This document shows positions 55,690 to 64,000 of a stretch of 64,000 nucleotides of DNA, piece after piece. The stretch lies in the NCBI GenBank assembly GCA_032881465.1, contig CP126168.1:2232001-2296000 (forward strand), given 5' to 3'. The notes below the pieces were generated by a model, which worked only from the letters and a program-made list of their open reading frames with translations, did no database searches and was not told where the DNA came from. Positions within the stretch are counted from its first letter, which is position 1, and each line of letters opens with the position of its first letter. The position numbers were made by a program, and so were the translations under genes. This DNA comes from Parvibaculaceae bacterium PLY_AMNH_Bact1 (GTDB taxonomy: Bacteria; Pseudomonadota; Alphaproteobacteria; Parvibaculales; Parvibaculaceae).

Positions 55690-56531
55690 GCCTCAAGCCC
55701 CGTCATCTTGAGGCTTTCTTCCCAAAGGCGTTTTGCCGTATCAGCATTTTTTGCAGTCCGCGACGGCTGAACCCTTTTCTTGCGCGTGTAGTAGCCCCCG
55801 GTCTGTCCCGCCACATCATCGGCGGACGCCAAGTACACACTTGTCTCCGCCCCTTTTTCCGGAGAGATGGCAAACATCTTGCCAACCTTAAAGAAAGCGC
55901 TGAATGCCGGGTTGTTGTTTTCACCAAACTTGGACGCGACAAATCCGGGGTGCAGACAATTCGCTGTCACATGTGTTTCTCTCCAGCGGTCCGCCAATTC
56001 GCGGGTGAAGAGAATGTTGGCAAGTTTCGAGCGTTGATAAGCCCGCCAGGCCGAGTAAGAACCTGTCTTGCCATCCAAGTCAGAGAAATTAAGGTCAGCG
56101 CCCCGGTGGGCTACAGACGAGACAGTCACAACCCGCCCCTGCTCTGCTGCCACAAGTTCGTCTTTCAACAAATTGGTGAGCAGGAACACACTGAGATGAT
56201 TGAGCGCGAAGGTGAGCTCAAATCCGTCCGCTGACATCTGCTTGCCGACAAACATCGCGCCAGCATTGTTCACCAGAACATCAAGGGCAGAGTGCGCCGC
56301 ACGGATTTCGTCGGCAACGGCGCGCACATCATCAAACTTTGAAAGATCGGCTTTGAAAAAGGCAATATCGGGATTGCCGGTCGTTTTCTTGAGGTCTTCT
56401 ACAACCCGCTCCCCTTTCTCCGGGTTACGCGCCACAAGACCGACCAGGGCCCCACCCTCTGCTAAGCGTCGCGCTGTGATCAACCCAATCCCATCGGTCG
56501 CGCCGGTCACAATGACCCTTTTTTGTCCCAT
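55686..56531 (-). CDS. SDR family oxidoreductase, retinol-dehydrogenase-like
   Basis: A 281-residue classical short-chain reductase. TGATDGIGLITA is the cofactor motif, NNAGA the structural motif, and the catalytic triad is VSSVAH with YQRSK. The LHPGFVASKF ending matches the retinol dehydrogenase/WW-oxidoreductase-like group. The start at 56531 follows GAGGCGGGG; a GTG 5 codons upstream is less likely. The stop overlaps the aldolase start by 4 bp, so both are in one operon; a common sugar or hydroxyketone route is possible but unproven. Confidence 0.9.
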   Translation of the reverse strand: MGQKRVIVTGATDGIGLITARRLAEGGALVGLVARNPEKGERVVEDLKKTTGNPDIAFFKADLSKFDDVRAVADEIRAAHSALDVLVNNAGAMFVGKQMSADGFELTFALNHLSVFLLTNLLKDELVAAEQGRVVTVSSVAHRGADLNFSDLDGKTGSYSAWRAYQRSKLANILFTRELADRWRETHVTANCLHPGFVASKFGENNNPAFSAFFKVGKMFAISPEKGAETSVYLASADDVAGQTGGYYTRKKRVQPSRTAKNADTAKRLWEESLKMTGLEA

Positions 56532-56695
56532 TTTGCCCCGCCTCACCTATGTCAGCCCACTACAGAAGCAACTTGTTAACACCTAAACGCCATTTGCCCC
56601 CTGTTTTTGTCCAGCTTCTGACAATCGGTCAACGATTGAGCAATAAAACTCCCCAATACTGGAGAAATTCGGGATTTCATCGGGGGAAGTGCGGG

Positions 56696-57637
56696 ATGGC
56701 CGAGACGGAACAAAACGGGTCGGACGAGCAGCAGGAATATGACGCGATTCTGGCGGCAGTGATGGAGACCCCGCGTGGTCGCTGGTTCATTGAAGAATTT
56801 ACACGGCGCAACAGGACCGCAGATACGCAGACGCTTCTCTCAGCTATTGAATCTATCGGGAATGTTGCCCAAACAGCAACCGCACCTACACAGACCGTAG
56901 ATGTCCTCCGCCTCGAACTGCAGGAGATGAGCGCGTCAATTCAACAGACACGTTCTGAGATTGCGGCCATCAAACCGACCGACGGCGGAAACAACCGGAT
57001 CATGAGCGCAACCGGTGAGCTCGACGCGATCGTGACTGCCACCGAACGCGCCACGTCTGAAATTCTCGCCGCTGCAGAACGCACTCAGGAAATCGCTGAG
57101 AAACTCAAAGAGCAAGGCGCTGACGAAGACCTTTGTGATGAGTTGGAAGCACACGCAACCGCTATCTTTATGGCCTGTTCTTTCCAGGACATCACAGGTC
57201 AGCGGACAACCAAAGTTGTTCAGGTGCTCCACTATCTGGAACATCGGGTTAATTCGATGATTTCCATCTGGGGCGTGGAACCCGGTGACGAAGACAGAGC
57301 AATGTCGACGGCCCTTCTCGATCCGCAGGATAAGAGACCAGATGCACATCTTCTGAACGGACCACAGTCGGAGGAAAATGCGACCTCCCAGGATGATATC
57401 GATGCGATGATGAACGACTTGGATTCAGTCGATGACATTGACGATATCGATATGGTTGCCGGAGAGCCAGCAACAACAGCTGCCGCCAATGGACACTCTG
57501 AGCTTGTGATAGCCGACGATCTAGAGTTCGCAGAACCCGCGGCGCCCGCGCCAGTCGCAGCTCCCACCACCGACATTGCAGCAGATGAAACTGGGGAAGA
57601 GATTGCTCAGGACGACATTGACGCTTTGTTCAATTGA
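56696..57637 (+). CDS. cheZ: CheZ-family phosphatase with two FliM-like peptides
   Basis: A 313-residue chemotaxis phosphatase that removes phosphate from CheY-P. The catalytic residues are Asp165 and Gln169 in SFQDITGQR, flanked by the long helical hairpin (about 65-190). The C-terminal region is acidic and contains SQDDIDAMMN (231-240) and AQDDIDALFN (304-313), each resembling the CheY-binding peptide at the FliM N-terminus as well as the CheZ C-terminus. GGGGGAAG precedes the ATG at 56696. No other chemotaxis genes are in the window. Confidence 0.9.
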   Translation: MAETEQNGSDEQQEYDAILAAVMETPRGRWFIEEFTRRNRTADTQTLLSAIESIGNVAQTATAPTQTVDVLRLELQEMSASIQQTRSEIAAIKPTDGGNNRIMSATGELDAIVTATERATSEILAAAERTQEIAEKLKEQGADEDLCDELEAHATAIFMACSFQDITGQRTTKVVQVLHYLEHRVNSMISIWGVEPGDEDRAMSTALLDPQDKRPDAHLLNGPQSEENATSQDDIDAMMNDLDSVDDIDDIDMVAGEPATTAAANGHSELVIADDLEFAEPAAPAPVAAPTTDIAADETGEEIAQDDIDALFN

Positions 57638-57643
57638 CGTCTT

Positions 57644-58258
57644 CTAGGCCAGCACTCGGTTAATTGTGTGCAACCGCCAGGTCCCCAGGCGCTCGTCTGA
57701 TTTTTCCGAAAGATTGTCCGGCCCGGTCCAGGAGAGGTGCGTCAGCGAAAGCGGCGACGCATCAAACTGAAATCCCCCCTCATTCGGCAAATCCAAAGCC
57801 AAAACAATTGCTGCCCGAATGAGCGCCAAGTGCGACACGACCACCAGCGGTCGGTCGGGGTAATGTTGCGTCAAGCGTTCGATCAAGGTGGCGACACGAG
57901 TGACCACCGCTTCGAAACATTCGCCTCCTTCCGGCACAATTGAGCCCGGCATGCTCCAGTCAATCTGAGGGTTGGCTTTGTGTACCTCCGATTGTCGGCG
58001 CCCGGCCCAACTGCCGAGATCCTGATCTGTGAGGTCCTGGACGACTGTTGCATTTGCTGCCGGGTCAAGCACCTGGACTGTCTGTCGCGCCCGGACAAGC
58101 GGCGATGTTAGCCAGACAGCACCTTGGGGAAGGTGCGATAATAAACGCCTCGCAGCGCCTGCATCTGGCGGAACGGTCGGCAGGTCAAGATGCCCAGCAT
58201 ACCTGCCTGGATCTTGAAGCGGCGCCCCCTGGCGCACCCAATACCAATCTGATCGCAT
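57644..58258 (-). CDS. Histidine phosphatase superfamily protein with Gln in place of the catalytic His
   Basis: A 204-residue phosphoglycerate-mutase-like protein. The N-terminal motif reads WVRQGAP, where the family has RHG or RHA; Gln10 replaces the phospho-accepting His. The second histidine remains in VVSHLALIRA, as do TSPLVRARQT and PEGGECFEAV. Loss of the nucleophile should abolish phosphatase activity, so a pseudoenzyme or binding role is inferred. AGGGTAG precedes the ATG. It converges on the CheZ gene with 6 bp between stops. Confidence 0.85.
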   Translation of the reverse strand: MRSDWYWVRQGAPLQDPGRYAGHLDLPTVPPDAGAARRLLSHLPQGAVWLTSPLVRARQTVQVLDPAANATVVQDLTDQDLGSWAGRRQSEVHKANPQIDWSMPGSIVPEGGECFEAVVTRVATLIERLTQHYPDRPLVVVSHLALIRAAIVLALDLPNEGGFQFDASPLSLTHLSWTGPDNLSEKSDERLGTWRLHTINRVLA

Positions 58259-58404
58259 CTACCCTGCCCGACTCAGCTGTAAAAACGCCCAGTATGCCTG
58301 TTCCTAACGCGCCACCCCACGATTAGGTGACTCGCGCCCACGCTCTCTGCTATGACCACGCCATAAAAATCACCTCAATTCGCTGAGACACTGAAGGAAC
58401 ACCC

Positions 58405-59184
58405 ATGTCAGACCCCATCATCCTGGTCGAAAAAGCAGACGGCATCGCCACCGTCACACTCAACCGCCCAGACGCCATGAACGCCCTTTCGCTGGAACTT
58501 CGCGAAGCCATCGCCGACACGTTTCAGGACCTGGAAGCGGACCCCGACGTCCGGGTAGCAGTCCTAACAGGGGCTGGCCGCGCCTTCTGTGCGGGGCTCG
58601 ACCTCAAGGAATTGGGCGAACAGGGCCTCACTGGACCGGACAATGCCGTCACCCACAAGGACCCGGTAACCTCGATCAATCAGTTCAGCGGACCGGTAAT
58701 CGGCGCCATCAACGGTGTCGCTATCACCGGTGGCTTTGAACTGGCGCTTGCGTGCGACGTTCTAATCGTCTCAACCAACTGCCGCTTCGCCGACACCCAT
58801 GCCCGCGTCGGCATTTTGCCGGGCTGGGGCCTTTCACAAAAACTGTCGCGCGCCATTGGCATTTATCGCGCCAAAGAACTGTCACTTACAGGTAATTTCT
58901 TAAGCGCAGACCAAGCCGCCGAATGGGGCCTTGTTAATCGTGTCGTGGCACCTGAAGAACTGGTAAGCGTTGCTCAAAGTCTTGCAGCCGACATGCTCAC
59001 CGTCGTGCCGGAATGTCTGCCTGCCTACAAACAGCTCATTGACGATGGTTTCGCAGAAGCCTTTGGTGACGCTCTCAAGACTGAACTCAAAGTCTCCGGC
59101 GCTGCAAATTCCAGTGTCTCTGCCGACGCACTTGAAAGCCGACGTGCAGGCATCCAAAAACGCGGCAAGTCGCAAACGGCCTAA
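58405..59184 (+). CDS. Enoyl-CoA hydratase/isomerase family protein
   Basis: A 259-residue crotonase-fold protein. The oxyanion-hole segments are AFCAGLDLKEL and ITGGFELALACD. Of the two hydratase glutamates one is kept (FELAL), but the second position reads FADTHARVG with His instead of Glu, a form known from some crotonase members whose activity is not standard hydration. AGGAACACCC precedes the ATG. It is followed by an 11-bp inverted repeat and the amidohydrolase gene. Confidence 0.9.
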   Translation: MSDPIILVEKADGIATVTLNRPDAMNALSLELREAIADTFQDLEADPDVRVAVLTGAGRAFCAGLDLKELGEQGLTGPDNAVTHKDPVTSINQFSGPVIGAINGVAITGGFELALACDVLIVSTNCRFADTHARVGILPGWGLSQKLSRAIGIYRAKELSLTGNFLSADQAAEWGLVNRVVAPEELVSVAQSLAADMLTVVPECLPAYKQLIDDGFAEAFGDALKTELKVSGAANSSVSADALESRRAGIQKRGKSQTA

Positions 59185-59236
59185 TCGCAGATCGAAACGT
59201 AAGGGAAACCAAGCGTTCCGGCCTCCCGCTCGCACT

Positions 59237-59272
59237 TTCCATTGAGGCGCATTAAACTGCTCCTCAATGGAA
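59237..59272 (+). other. Perfect 11-bp inverted repeat between crotonase-family and amidohydrolase genes
   Basis: TTCCATTGAGG (59237-59247) and CCTCAATGGAA (59262-59272) pair perfectly across a 14-nt loop, followed by TTGTCTTT and then GGGAGGAAG of the next gene. It may end transcription of the upstream gene weakly, or be an operator for the amidohydrolase. Confidence 0.5.
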
Positions 59273-59294
59273 TTGTCTTTGGGAGGAAGACCTC

Positions 59295-61040
59295 ATGCAC
59301 GATCTCGTTATTCGTGGCGGCACAGTTTATGACGGCACAGGTGGCACGCCCTTCAAGGCAGATATCGCAATTGACGGAGACAAGATCTCCGCCGTCGGAG
59401 AGGTGACCGACAAGGGCCGAACCGAGATCGATGCGACCGGCCAGATTGTGACGCCGGGCTTTGTCGACATCCATACCCACTATGACGGCCAGGTCACCTG
59501 GGATCCTTACCTTCAACCGTCCACCTTTCACGGCGTCACCACCGCCGTCATGGGCAATTGTGGCGTCGGCTTTGCGCCCTGTAAGCCGGACGAACATGAC
59601 TGGTTGATTGGCCTCATGGAAGGCGTCGAAGACATCCCCGGCACTGCCTTGGCTGAAGGTATTGACTGGCGCTGGGAAAGCTTCCCTGAATATATGAAGG
59701 CCGTCGAGAGTTCCCCACTTGCATTGGATATCGGACTGCAGGTGCCCCACGGCGCACTCCGTGCCTATGTCATGGGACAACGCGGCGCTGACCTGGAGCC
59801 TGCCAATGACGATGACATCAAACAAATGTCAGAGCTGGTGGTTGATGCCCTGGATGCTGGGGCTCTTGGCTTCTCCACGTCGCGTACAGAAAAACACCGG
59901 GACAAAAATGGTGCCCACACACCAAGCTTCAAAGCCGAACAAGCAGAGCTTCATGGCATTGCCGCTGCTATGGGAAAAGCAGACAAAGGCGTCATCCAAC
60001 TAATCGCTGACTTCTGGGACTTTGAACCTGAATTTGCCATGCTCCGCGGCATGGTGGAAGTATCCGGACGCCCTCTCTCCCTCACCATAGAGCAAGACGA
60101 CCGGCATCCTGAAATCTGGAAGAAAGTGTTGGGTGGTATTGGGGACGCAGCAGCCAAAGGTTTGCCCATGCGTGGACAGGTCCCGCCGCGCCCTACCGGC
60201 GTGCTTATGGGGCTGACCTCAACATTGAACCCGTTCCTGCTCCATCAGACGTTCAGAACAATTGCGCACCTGCCCCTGGAACAGCAGGTGCAAGAACTCC
60301 GCGACCCGGCTTTCAGGGAAAAGCTACTGACAGAAGAGCCCGCCTACCCCGAAGGTCAGATCATCACCATGCTCTGCACCGCCTATCACAAGATGTTCGA
60401 GCTGGGCGACCCGCCAAACTACGAGCCTGCGCCGCAAGACAGTGCGGCCGCCGTGGCCGAAGCTTCTGACAAAAGTCCCAGAGAGCAAGTGCTAGACTGG
60501 ATGCTGGAGCGCGACGGCAACGCCCTGCTCTACTTTCCACTGATGAACTATATGAGCGGCAGCCTGGATGATGTCCACACCATGATGACCCACCCCAATG
60601 TGGCCTTCGGTCTGGGCGACGGCGGCGCGCATGTGGGTATTCTGTGTGATGCGAGTTTCCCGTCGACACTCCTGACGCACTGGGGCCGAGACCGAACACG
60701 CGGACCCAAACTCCCGCTGGAATGGCTGATTCATGGCCAAACAAAGGCAAATGCAGAAATCGTCGGCCTGCACGATCGTGGCGTTCTGGCACCAGGCATG
60801 AAAGCCGACGTCAACGTAATTGACTTCGACAATCTGCGTCTTCATGCACCCGAAATCGTTCATGATCTACCTGCAGGTGGCAAACGCCTCATACAGAAAG
60901 CAACAGGCTATACCGCCACCATCATCTCCGGCGAAGTCGCCTTCGAAAACGGAGTGCCAACTGGCAAACTAAATGGGAAACTCATTCGCGGCGCCCAAGC
61001 GCGGCCCGCAGGCGTACAGATTCCGGTTGCGGCAGATTGA
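59295..61040 (+). CDS. Amidohydrolase, N-acyl-D-amino-acid deacylase-like
   Basis: A 581-residue metal-dependent amidohydrolase. The N-terminal strand DLVIRGGTVYDGTG, the metal motif VDIHTHYDGQ and FHGVTTAVMGNCGVGFAP are those of the D-aminoacylase group; LGDGGAHVGILCDASF is near the second metal Asp. The physiological substrate (N-acyl-D-amino acid or another amide) is not fixed. A strong GGGAGGAAG precedes the ATG. The TTG start of the DUF1295 gene overlaps its stop by 4 bp. Confidence 0.92.
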   Translation: MHDLVIRGGTVYDGTGGTPFKADIAIDGDKISAVGEVTDKGRTEIDATGQIVTPGFVDIHTHYDGQVTWDPYLQPSTFHGVTTAVMGNCGVGFAPCKPDEHDWLIGLMEGVEDIPGTALAEGIDWRWESFPEYMKAVESSPLALDIGLQVPHGALRAYVMGQRGADLEPANDDDIKQMSELVVDALDAGALGFSTSRTEKHRDKNGAHTPSFKAEQAELHGIAAAMGKADKGVIQLIADFWDFEPEFAMLRGMVEVSGRPLSLTIEQDDRHPEIWKKVLGGIGDAAAKGLPMRGQVPPRPTGVLMGLTSTLNPFLLHQTFRTIAHLPLEQQVQELRDPAFREKLLTEEPAYPEGQIITMLCTAYHKMFELGDPPNYEPAPQDSAAAVAEASDKSPREQVLDWMLERDGNALLYFPLMNYMSGSLDDVHTMMTHPNVAFGLGDGGAHVGILCDASFPSTLLTHWGRDRTRGPKLPLEWLIHGQTKANAEIVGLHDRGVLAPGMKADVNVIDFDNLRLHAPEIVHDLPAGGKRLIQKATGYTATIISGEVAFENGVPTGKLNGKLIRGAQARPAGVQIPVAAD

Positions 61041-61918
61041 GTGAGAGCAGCTGGCGGCACCACCGTCGGAGCCCCACGATCATTAGCCTGATCGTCTATC
61101 TGCCTGCCATCGGCGTTGCCTGGTGGGTGGTCAGCATGGCCCCAACTACATCCATCCTATGGAACACATTGATTGCCGACGTGGCGGCGACTCTCGTTGT
61201 TTTTGCCGCAAGCATTTTGACTCGCAACTCCAGCATTTATGATCCGTATTGGAGTGTCGCGCCACCTCTGATCGCAATCTATTGGTTTACTGCCATAGGC
61301 AGCAAGGAGCTGACAGTAAGGGAATGGTTGGCTTTTGGCCTTGTGACCCTCTGGGCGATCCGGCTCACATTCAACTGCATGCGCCGCTGGAGCTCGTATA
61401 AAGAGCAGGACTTCCGCTATCTTGATCTGAAAGCAAAATTCGGCCGCCTCTATCCGTTAATTGATCTCTTTGGCATTGAGCTCTACCCGACAGTCCTTGT
61501 CTTTTTGGGCTGTATCCCGCTTTTTGCGGTTGCAGAATCTGGAACGCCGCTCGGCCCGCTCGATGGGCTTGCAGTTGCAGTCACTTTGGGGGCGATCCTG
61601 GTGGAGACCGCCGCAGATGAACAGATGTGGGCATATCGCAAAAGTCGCACGCCAGATGCCCCCATCTGCACACGAGGCCTCTGGCGCCACTCTCAGCATC
61701 CAAATTATCTAGGGGAACTCTTGTTCTGGTGGGGCATTTGGTTATTTGGGTTTGCCTCAGGTGCCAGCGAGCTATGGATGATCACAGGCGCGCTTGCCAT
61801 GACTTTACTCTTCGTCTCCATCTCCGTTCCGATGATGATAAAACGAAAACGCCAGCGCTATCCAAACTATGACGCGCTTGTAGAAGGCATCCCGGTTCTT
61901 TTCCCGAGGCCCTTCTAA
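61037..61918 (+). CDS. DUF1295 membrane protein, steroid 5-alpha-reductase-like
   Basis: A 293-residue membrane protein with six or seven hydrophobic segments. The C-terminal region RGLWRHSQHPNYLGELLFWWG is the signature of the isoprenylcysteine/steroid reductase fold, and DUF1295 members share the SSIYDPYWS motif seen here. It probably reduces a double bond with NADPH. The start is a TTG overlapping the amidohydrolase stop; no ATG in frame precedes the first membrane helix. Confidence in family is high, in substrate none. Confidence 0.87.
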   Translation: MSESSWRHHRRSPTIISLIVYLPAIGVAWWVVSMAPTTSILWNTLIADVAATLVVFAASILTRNSSIYDPYWSVAPPLIAIYWFTAIGSKELTVREWLAFGLVTLWAIRLTFNCMRRWSSYKEQDFRYLDLKAKFGRLYPLIDLFGIELYPTVLVFLGCIPLFAVAESGTPLGPLDGLAVAVTLGAILVETAADEQMWAYRKSRTPDAPICTRGLWRHSQHPNYLGELLFWWGIWLFGFASGASELWMITGALAMTLLFVSISVPMMIKRKRQRYPNYDALVEGIPVLFPRPF

Positions 61919-61968
61919 CAAGACCGCTTTGTTATAGAGAATCAAGTGCCCTCAAGGTAATCAGGACT

Positions 61969-62685
61969 ATGGCCAAGCCCACGGTTCGTGAAACAGATCT
62001 CTATGCGCCCCTTAAGTCATTCCTTGAGGGCCAAGGGTATGAGGTCAAGAGCGAGATCGGGGCGGTGGACGTTGTCGCTCGGCGCGGCGAGGAAGAACCA
62101 CTCATTGTCGAGATGAAAACCGGCTTCACCTTGTCAGTGATCCACCAGGCAGTTGCGCGCCAAGCAATCAGTGACATTGTCTACATCGCTGTTCCGCGAG
62201 GAACTGGCACCCCTTTTAGAAAATCTCTGAAGGCCAATACATCGCTTTGCCGCCGGCTGGGGCTAGGCCTGATCACCATTCGGCTGAAAGACGGATTTGT
62301 TGAAACCCATGCAGACCCCAGCCCCTATGCCCCGCGCAAATCGAAAAGCAAAAAGACGGACCTGTTGCGAGAATTTGCAAAGCGCACCGGCGACCCGAAC
62401 AAAGGCGGCTCAACGCGCCGGGGCCTCGTGACAGCCTATCGCCAGGACGCCCTTCGCTGCCTCCAGGTTCTGAGCGACCAAGGCCCCACAAAAGCCGCAG
62501 AGGTTTCAAAAGCATCAGGCGTCGAAAAGGCCCGTCGGTTGATGGCTGACAATCACTATGGGTGGTTCGAAAGGGTTGAGACAGGCATCTATGCGCTCAG
62601 CAGCAATGGGCTGAAAGCAGCGAGAGAATACCACGGCACCCTCGCCGAGCTAACGCCACGCGCCCCGCCCACTGAGGCACCTTGA
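61969..62685 (+). CDS. DUF2161 protein with PD-(D/E)xK-like nuclease motif
   Basis: A 238-residue protein. The N-terminal half has the restriction-nuclease-like pattern GAVDVVARRGEEEPLIVEMKTG, that is an Asp followed by E-x-K. The C-terminal half is basic and helical and ends with a winged-helix-like region (ALRCLQVLSDQGPTKAAEVS, LSSNGLKAAREY). The family is widespread in alphaproteobacteria and annotated as putative phosphodiesterase; it is usually chromosomal rather than a restriction system. No methyltransferase partner is present. Confidence 0.88.
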   Translation: MAKPTVRETDLYAPLKSFLEGQGYEVKSEIGAVDVVARRGEEEPLIVEMKTGFTLSVIHQAVARQAISDIVYIAVPRGTGTPFRKSLKANTSLCRRLGLGLITIRLKDGFVETHADPSPYAPRKSKSKKTDLLREFAKRTGDPNKGGSTRRGLVTAYRQDALRCLQVLSDQGPTKAAEVSKASGVEKARRLMADNHYGWFERVETGIYALSSNGLKAAREYHGTLAELTPRAPPTEAP

Positions 62686-62781
62686 CTGCAAACACCCTCC
62701 TCAAACCCGCTCGAACGGAGCTATACCTGCCTTGCGAGACCCATTAGTCTGATCTGAGATTTCGGGTGGGGGGATTCGGCC

Positions 62782-63999
62782 ATGACTACACGCACACCGG
62801 GGCGCCACGCACTGGCTTTTGTCTTGGTCACCATTCTGATCGACACTATTGGCTTTGGCATTATCATTCCGGTGATCCCGGAACTGATCATGGAGCTGTC
62901 AGGCGAGCCTATCTCTGCAGCCGCTGGCTATGGCGGACTCATGCTCTTCTCGTTTGCCGCCGCCCACTTCATATTCGCGCCAGTTATGGGAAATCTAGCC
63001 GACCGTTTTGGGCGGCGTCCGATCCTTCTGATATCACTTCTGGCGCTTGGTATTGATTATCTCATCATGGCCTTCGCCCCATCGCTCTTCTGGCTATTCC
63101 TGGGCCGGGTTTTCGCGGGCATGTTCGGAGCAACTTTCGCAACAGCGAATGCCTATGTGACCGACGTCTCGCCGCCGGAAAAACGCGCACAAAACTTTGG
63201 GCTCACAGGTGCCGCCTGGGGATTGGGATTTATCATCGGGCCGGTGATTGGCGGGTTCCTAGGTGAAATAGGTCCTCGCATTCCCTTCTTTGCCGCCTCT
63301 GCAATCGCTTTCATCAACGTCGCTTACGGATTCCTGGTTTTGCCTGAAACGCTGAAAGACCAAGATCGACGGACCTTTGAATGGAAACGGGCCAATCCCA
63401 TTGGCGCCCTCGCCCATTTCAGAGCTTATCCGGTATTGTTGGGACTGGTGAGCGCAACCATCCTGTTCCAGCTGGCCCACGACGCAAACCCGGCAGTGTT
63501 CACCTATTTTGCGATTCATCAGTTCAACTGGAGTGAGCGGGAGATCGGCTTTGCTCTCGGCTTTGTTGGGGTCACTGTAATTTTCAGCCAAACAGTCCTC
63601 ATTCGATTAACTGTCGAGAGATTTGGCGAAGTCAATTCAGCCTTTATCGGATTGGCGATTGCTGCGATCGGTTTTGCTGCCCTCGGCATGGCAACAACAA
63701 CGTGGATGGCCTACCTCGCCTTGGTCCCCATGGCCTTAATGGGTCTTGCCATGCCCGCAATCCGAAGCCTCATGGCTGCTCGGGTGCCAGACAATGCCCA
63801 GGGAGAGTTGCAAGGTGCGCTCTCCAGCCTGATGGGCCTTACAATGATCGCTGCACCCTTGCTCATGACGCAACTCTTTCGCACCTTCACGGCTGAAGAT
63901 GCCCCCTTTCAACTTCCTGGCGCCCCCTATTTTGCTGCGGCTTTCCTCATGGTTTCCGCCGCTTTGGTCCTGTCCCGACATGCCCGCAACCATTCGTAA
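62782..63999 (+). CDS. MFS transporter, TCR/TetA-like
   Basis: A 405-residue inner-membrane transporter with twelve hydrophobic segments. ILIDTIGFGIIIPVIPELI at the N-terminus and GNLADRFGRRPILL between helices 2 and 3 are typical of the tetracycline-resistance-like DHA1 group. Many chromosomal members export other metabolites, so tetracycline resistance is not claimed. GGGGGGA lies before the ATG. The stop codon is complete one base before the window ends. Confidence 0.92.
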   Translation: MTTRTPGRHALAFVLVTILIDTIGFGIIIPVIPELIMELSGEPISAAAGYGGLMLFSFAAAHFIFAPVMGNLADRFGRRPILLISLLALGIDYLIMAFAPSLFWLFLGRVFAGMFGATFATANAYVTDVSPPEKRAQNFGLTGAAWGLGFIIGPVIGGFLGEIGPRIPFFAASAIAFINVAYGFLVLPETLKDQDRRTFEWKRANPIGALAHFRAYPVLLGLVSATILFQLAHDANPAVFTYFAIHQFNWSEREIGFALGFVGVTVIFSQTVLIRLTVERFGEVNSAFIGLAIAAIGFAALGMATTTWMAYLALVPMALMGLAMPAIRSLMAARVPDNAQGELQGALSSLMGLTMIAAPLLMTQLFRTFTAEDAPFQLPGAPYFAAAFLMVSAALVLSRHARNHS

Positions 64000-64000
64000 C

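Noticed and set aside
61969-62685. Restriction-modification system
   Set aside because: The DUF2161 gene has a nuclease-like motif but no methyltransferase or specificity gene is adjacent.

Overview
The window is a 64 kb piece of what is most likely an alphaproteobacterial chromosome. It has moderately high GC, dense gene packing, a STAS-MlaE lipid transporter, a CheZ-type phosphatase, DUF2161 and DUF423 proteins, a TAXI-type TRAP transporter, and intergenic palindromes of the 'ccggacttgatccgg' kind common in that class. A Parvibaculum-like or other marine Hyphomicrobiales-related organism would fit. That placement is inference from gene content; no rRNA or tRNA gene was seen.

Layout. 0-6.4 kb: an unrecognised protein, a secreted CehA/McbA-type metallohydrolase, a membrane protein, a ferredoxin and ferredoxin reductase operon with a terminator-like hairpin in its leader, and chorismate mutase. 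6.4-14.5 kb: one tight eight-gene minus-strand operon for a CMP-activated nonulosonic acid (legionaminic/sialic type) with non-standard members: an SDR in place of LegB, a GNAT, and a PIG-L deacetylase. 14.6-22.3 kb: an adrenodoxin-type ferredoxin with a clear terminator, an AhpD-like protein, a desaturase and sulfatase pair, a cluster of four REP-like palindromes beside an AT-rich HEPN-motif gene, two divergent hydroxyacid oxidoreductases, and an Hpt protein. 22.6-33.3 kb: a possible small RNA, a long membrane-anchored coiled-coil protein, an Mla-type lipid transport operon, cytochrome c, and a TAXI-TRAP transporter. 33.5-44.3 kb: a CHASE2-cyclase protein whose catalytic site looks dead, an enolase-superfamily epimerase, an RND pump, a zinc-free MDR dehydrogenase, and PPK2 followed by a DUF4238 gene and then a second, diverged copy of the PPK2 3' end.

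44.3-51.0 kb: a small phosphotransferase cluster, DUF423, a flavoprotein with a hydrolase, ABA4-like and NTF2-like proteins. 51.2-55.0 kb: a compact glycosyltransferase, methyltransferase and (alpha/alpha) barrel operon of unknown product, facing a second methyltransferase. 55.0-64 kb: a KDPGal-type aldolase, SDR, CheZ with two FliM-like CheY-binding peptides, a histidine phosphatase with its catalytic His replaced by Gln, enoyl-CoA hydratase family protein, an N-acyl-D-amino-acid deacylase-like amidohydrolase, DUF1295, DUF2161 and an MFS transporter.

Most interesting regions: the variant nonulosonate operon, the DUF4238 gene bracketed by two PPK2 tails, the glycosyltransferase-methyltransferase-barrel operon, the degenerate cyclase, and the CheZ peptide repeats. 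All gene functions are assigned by reading protein motifs; no database search was possible.
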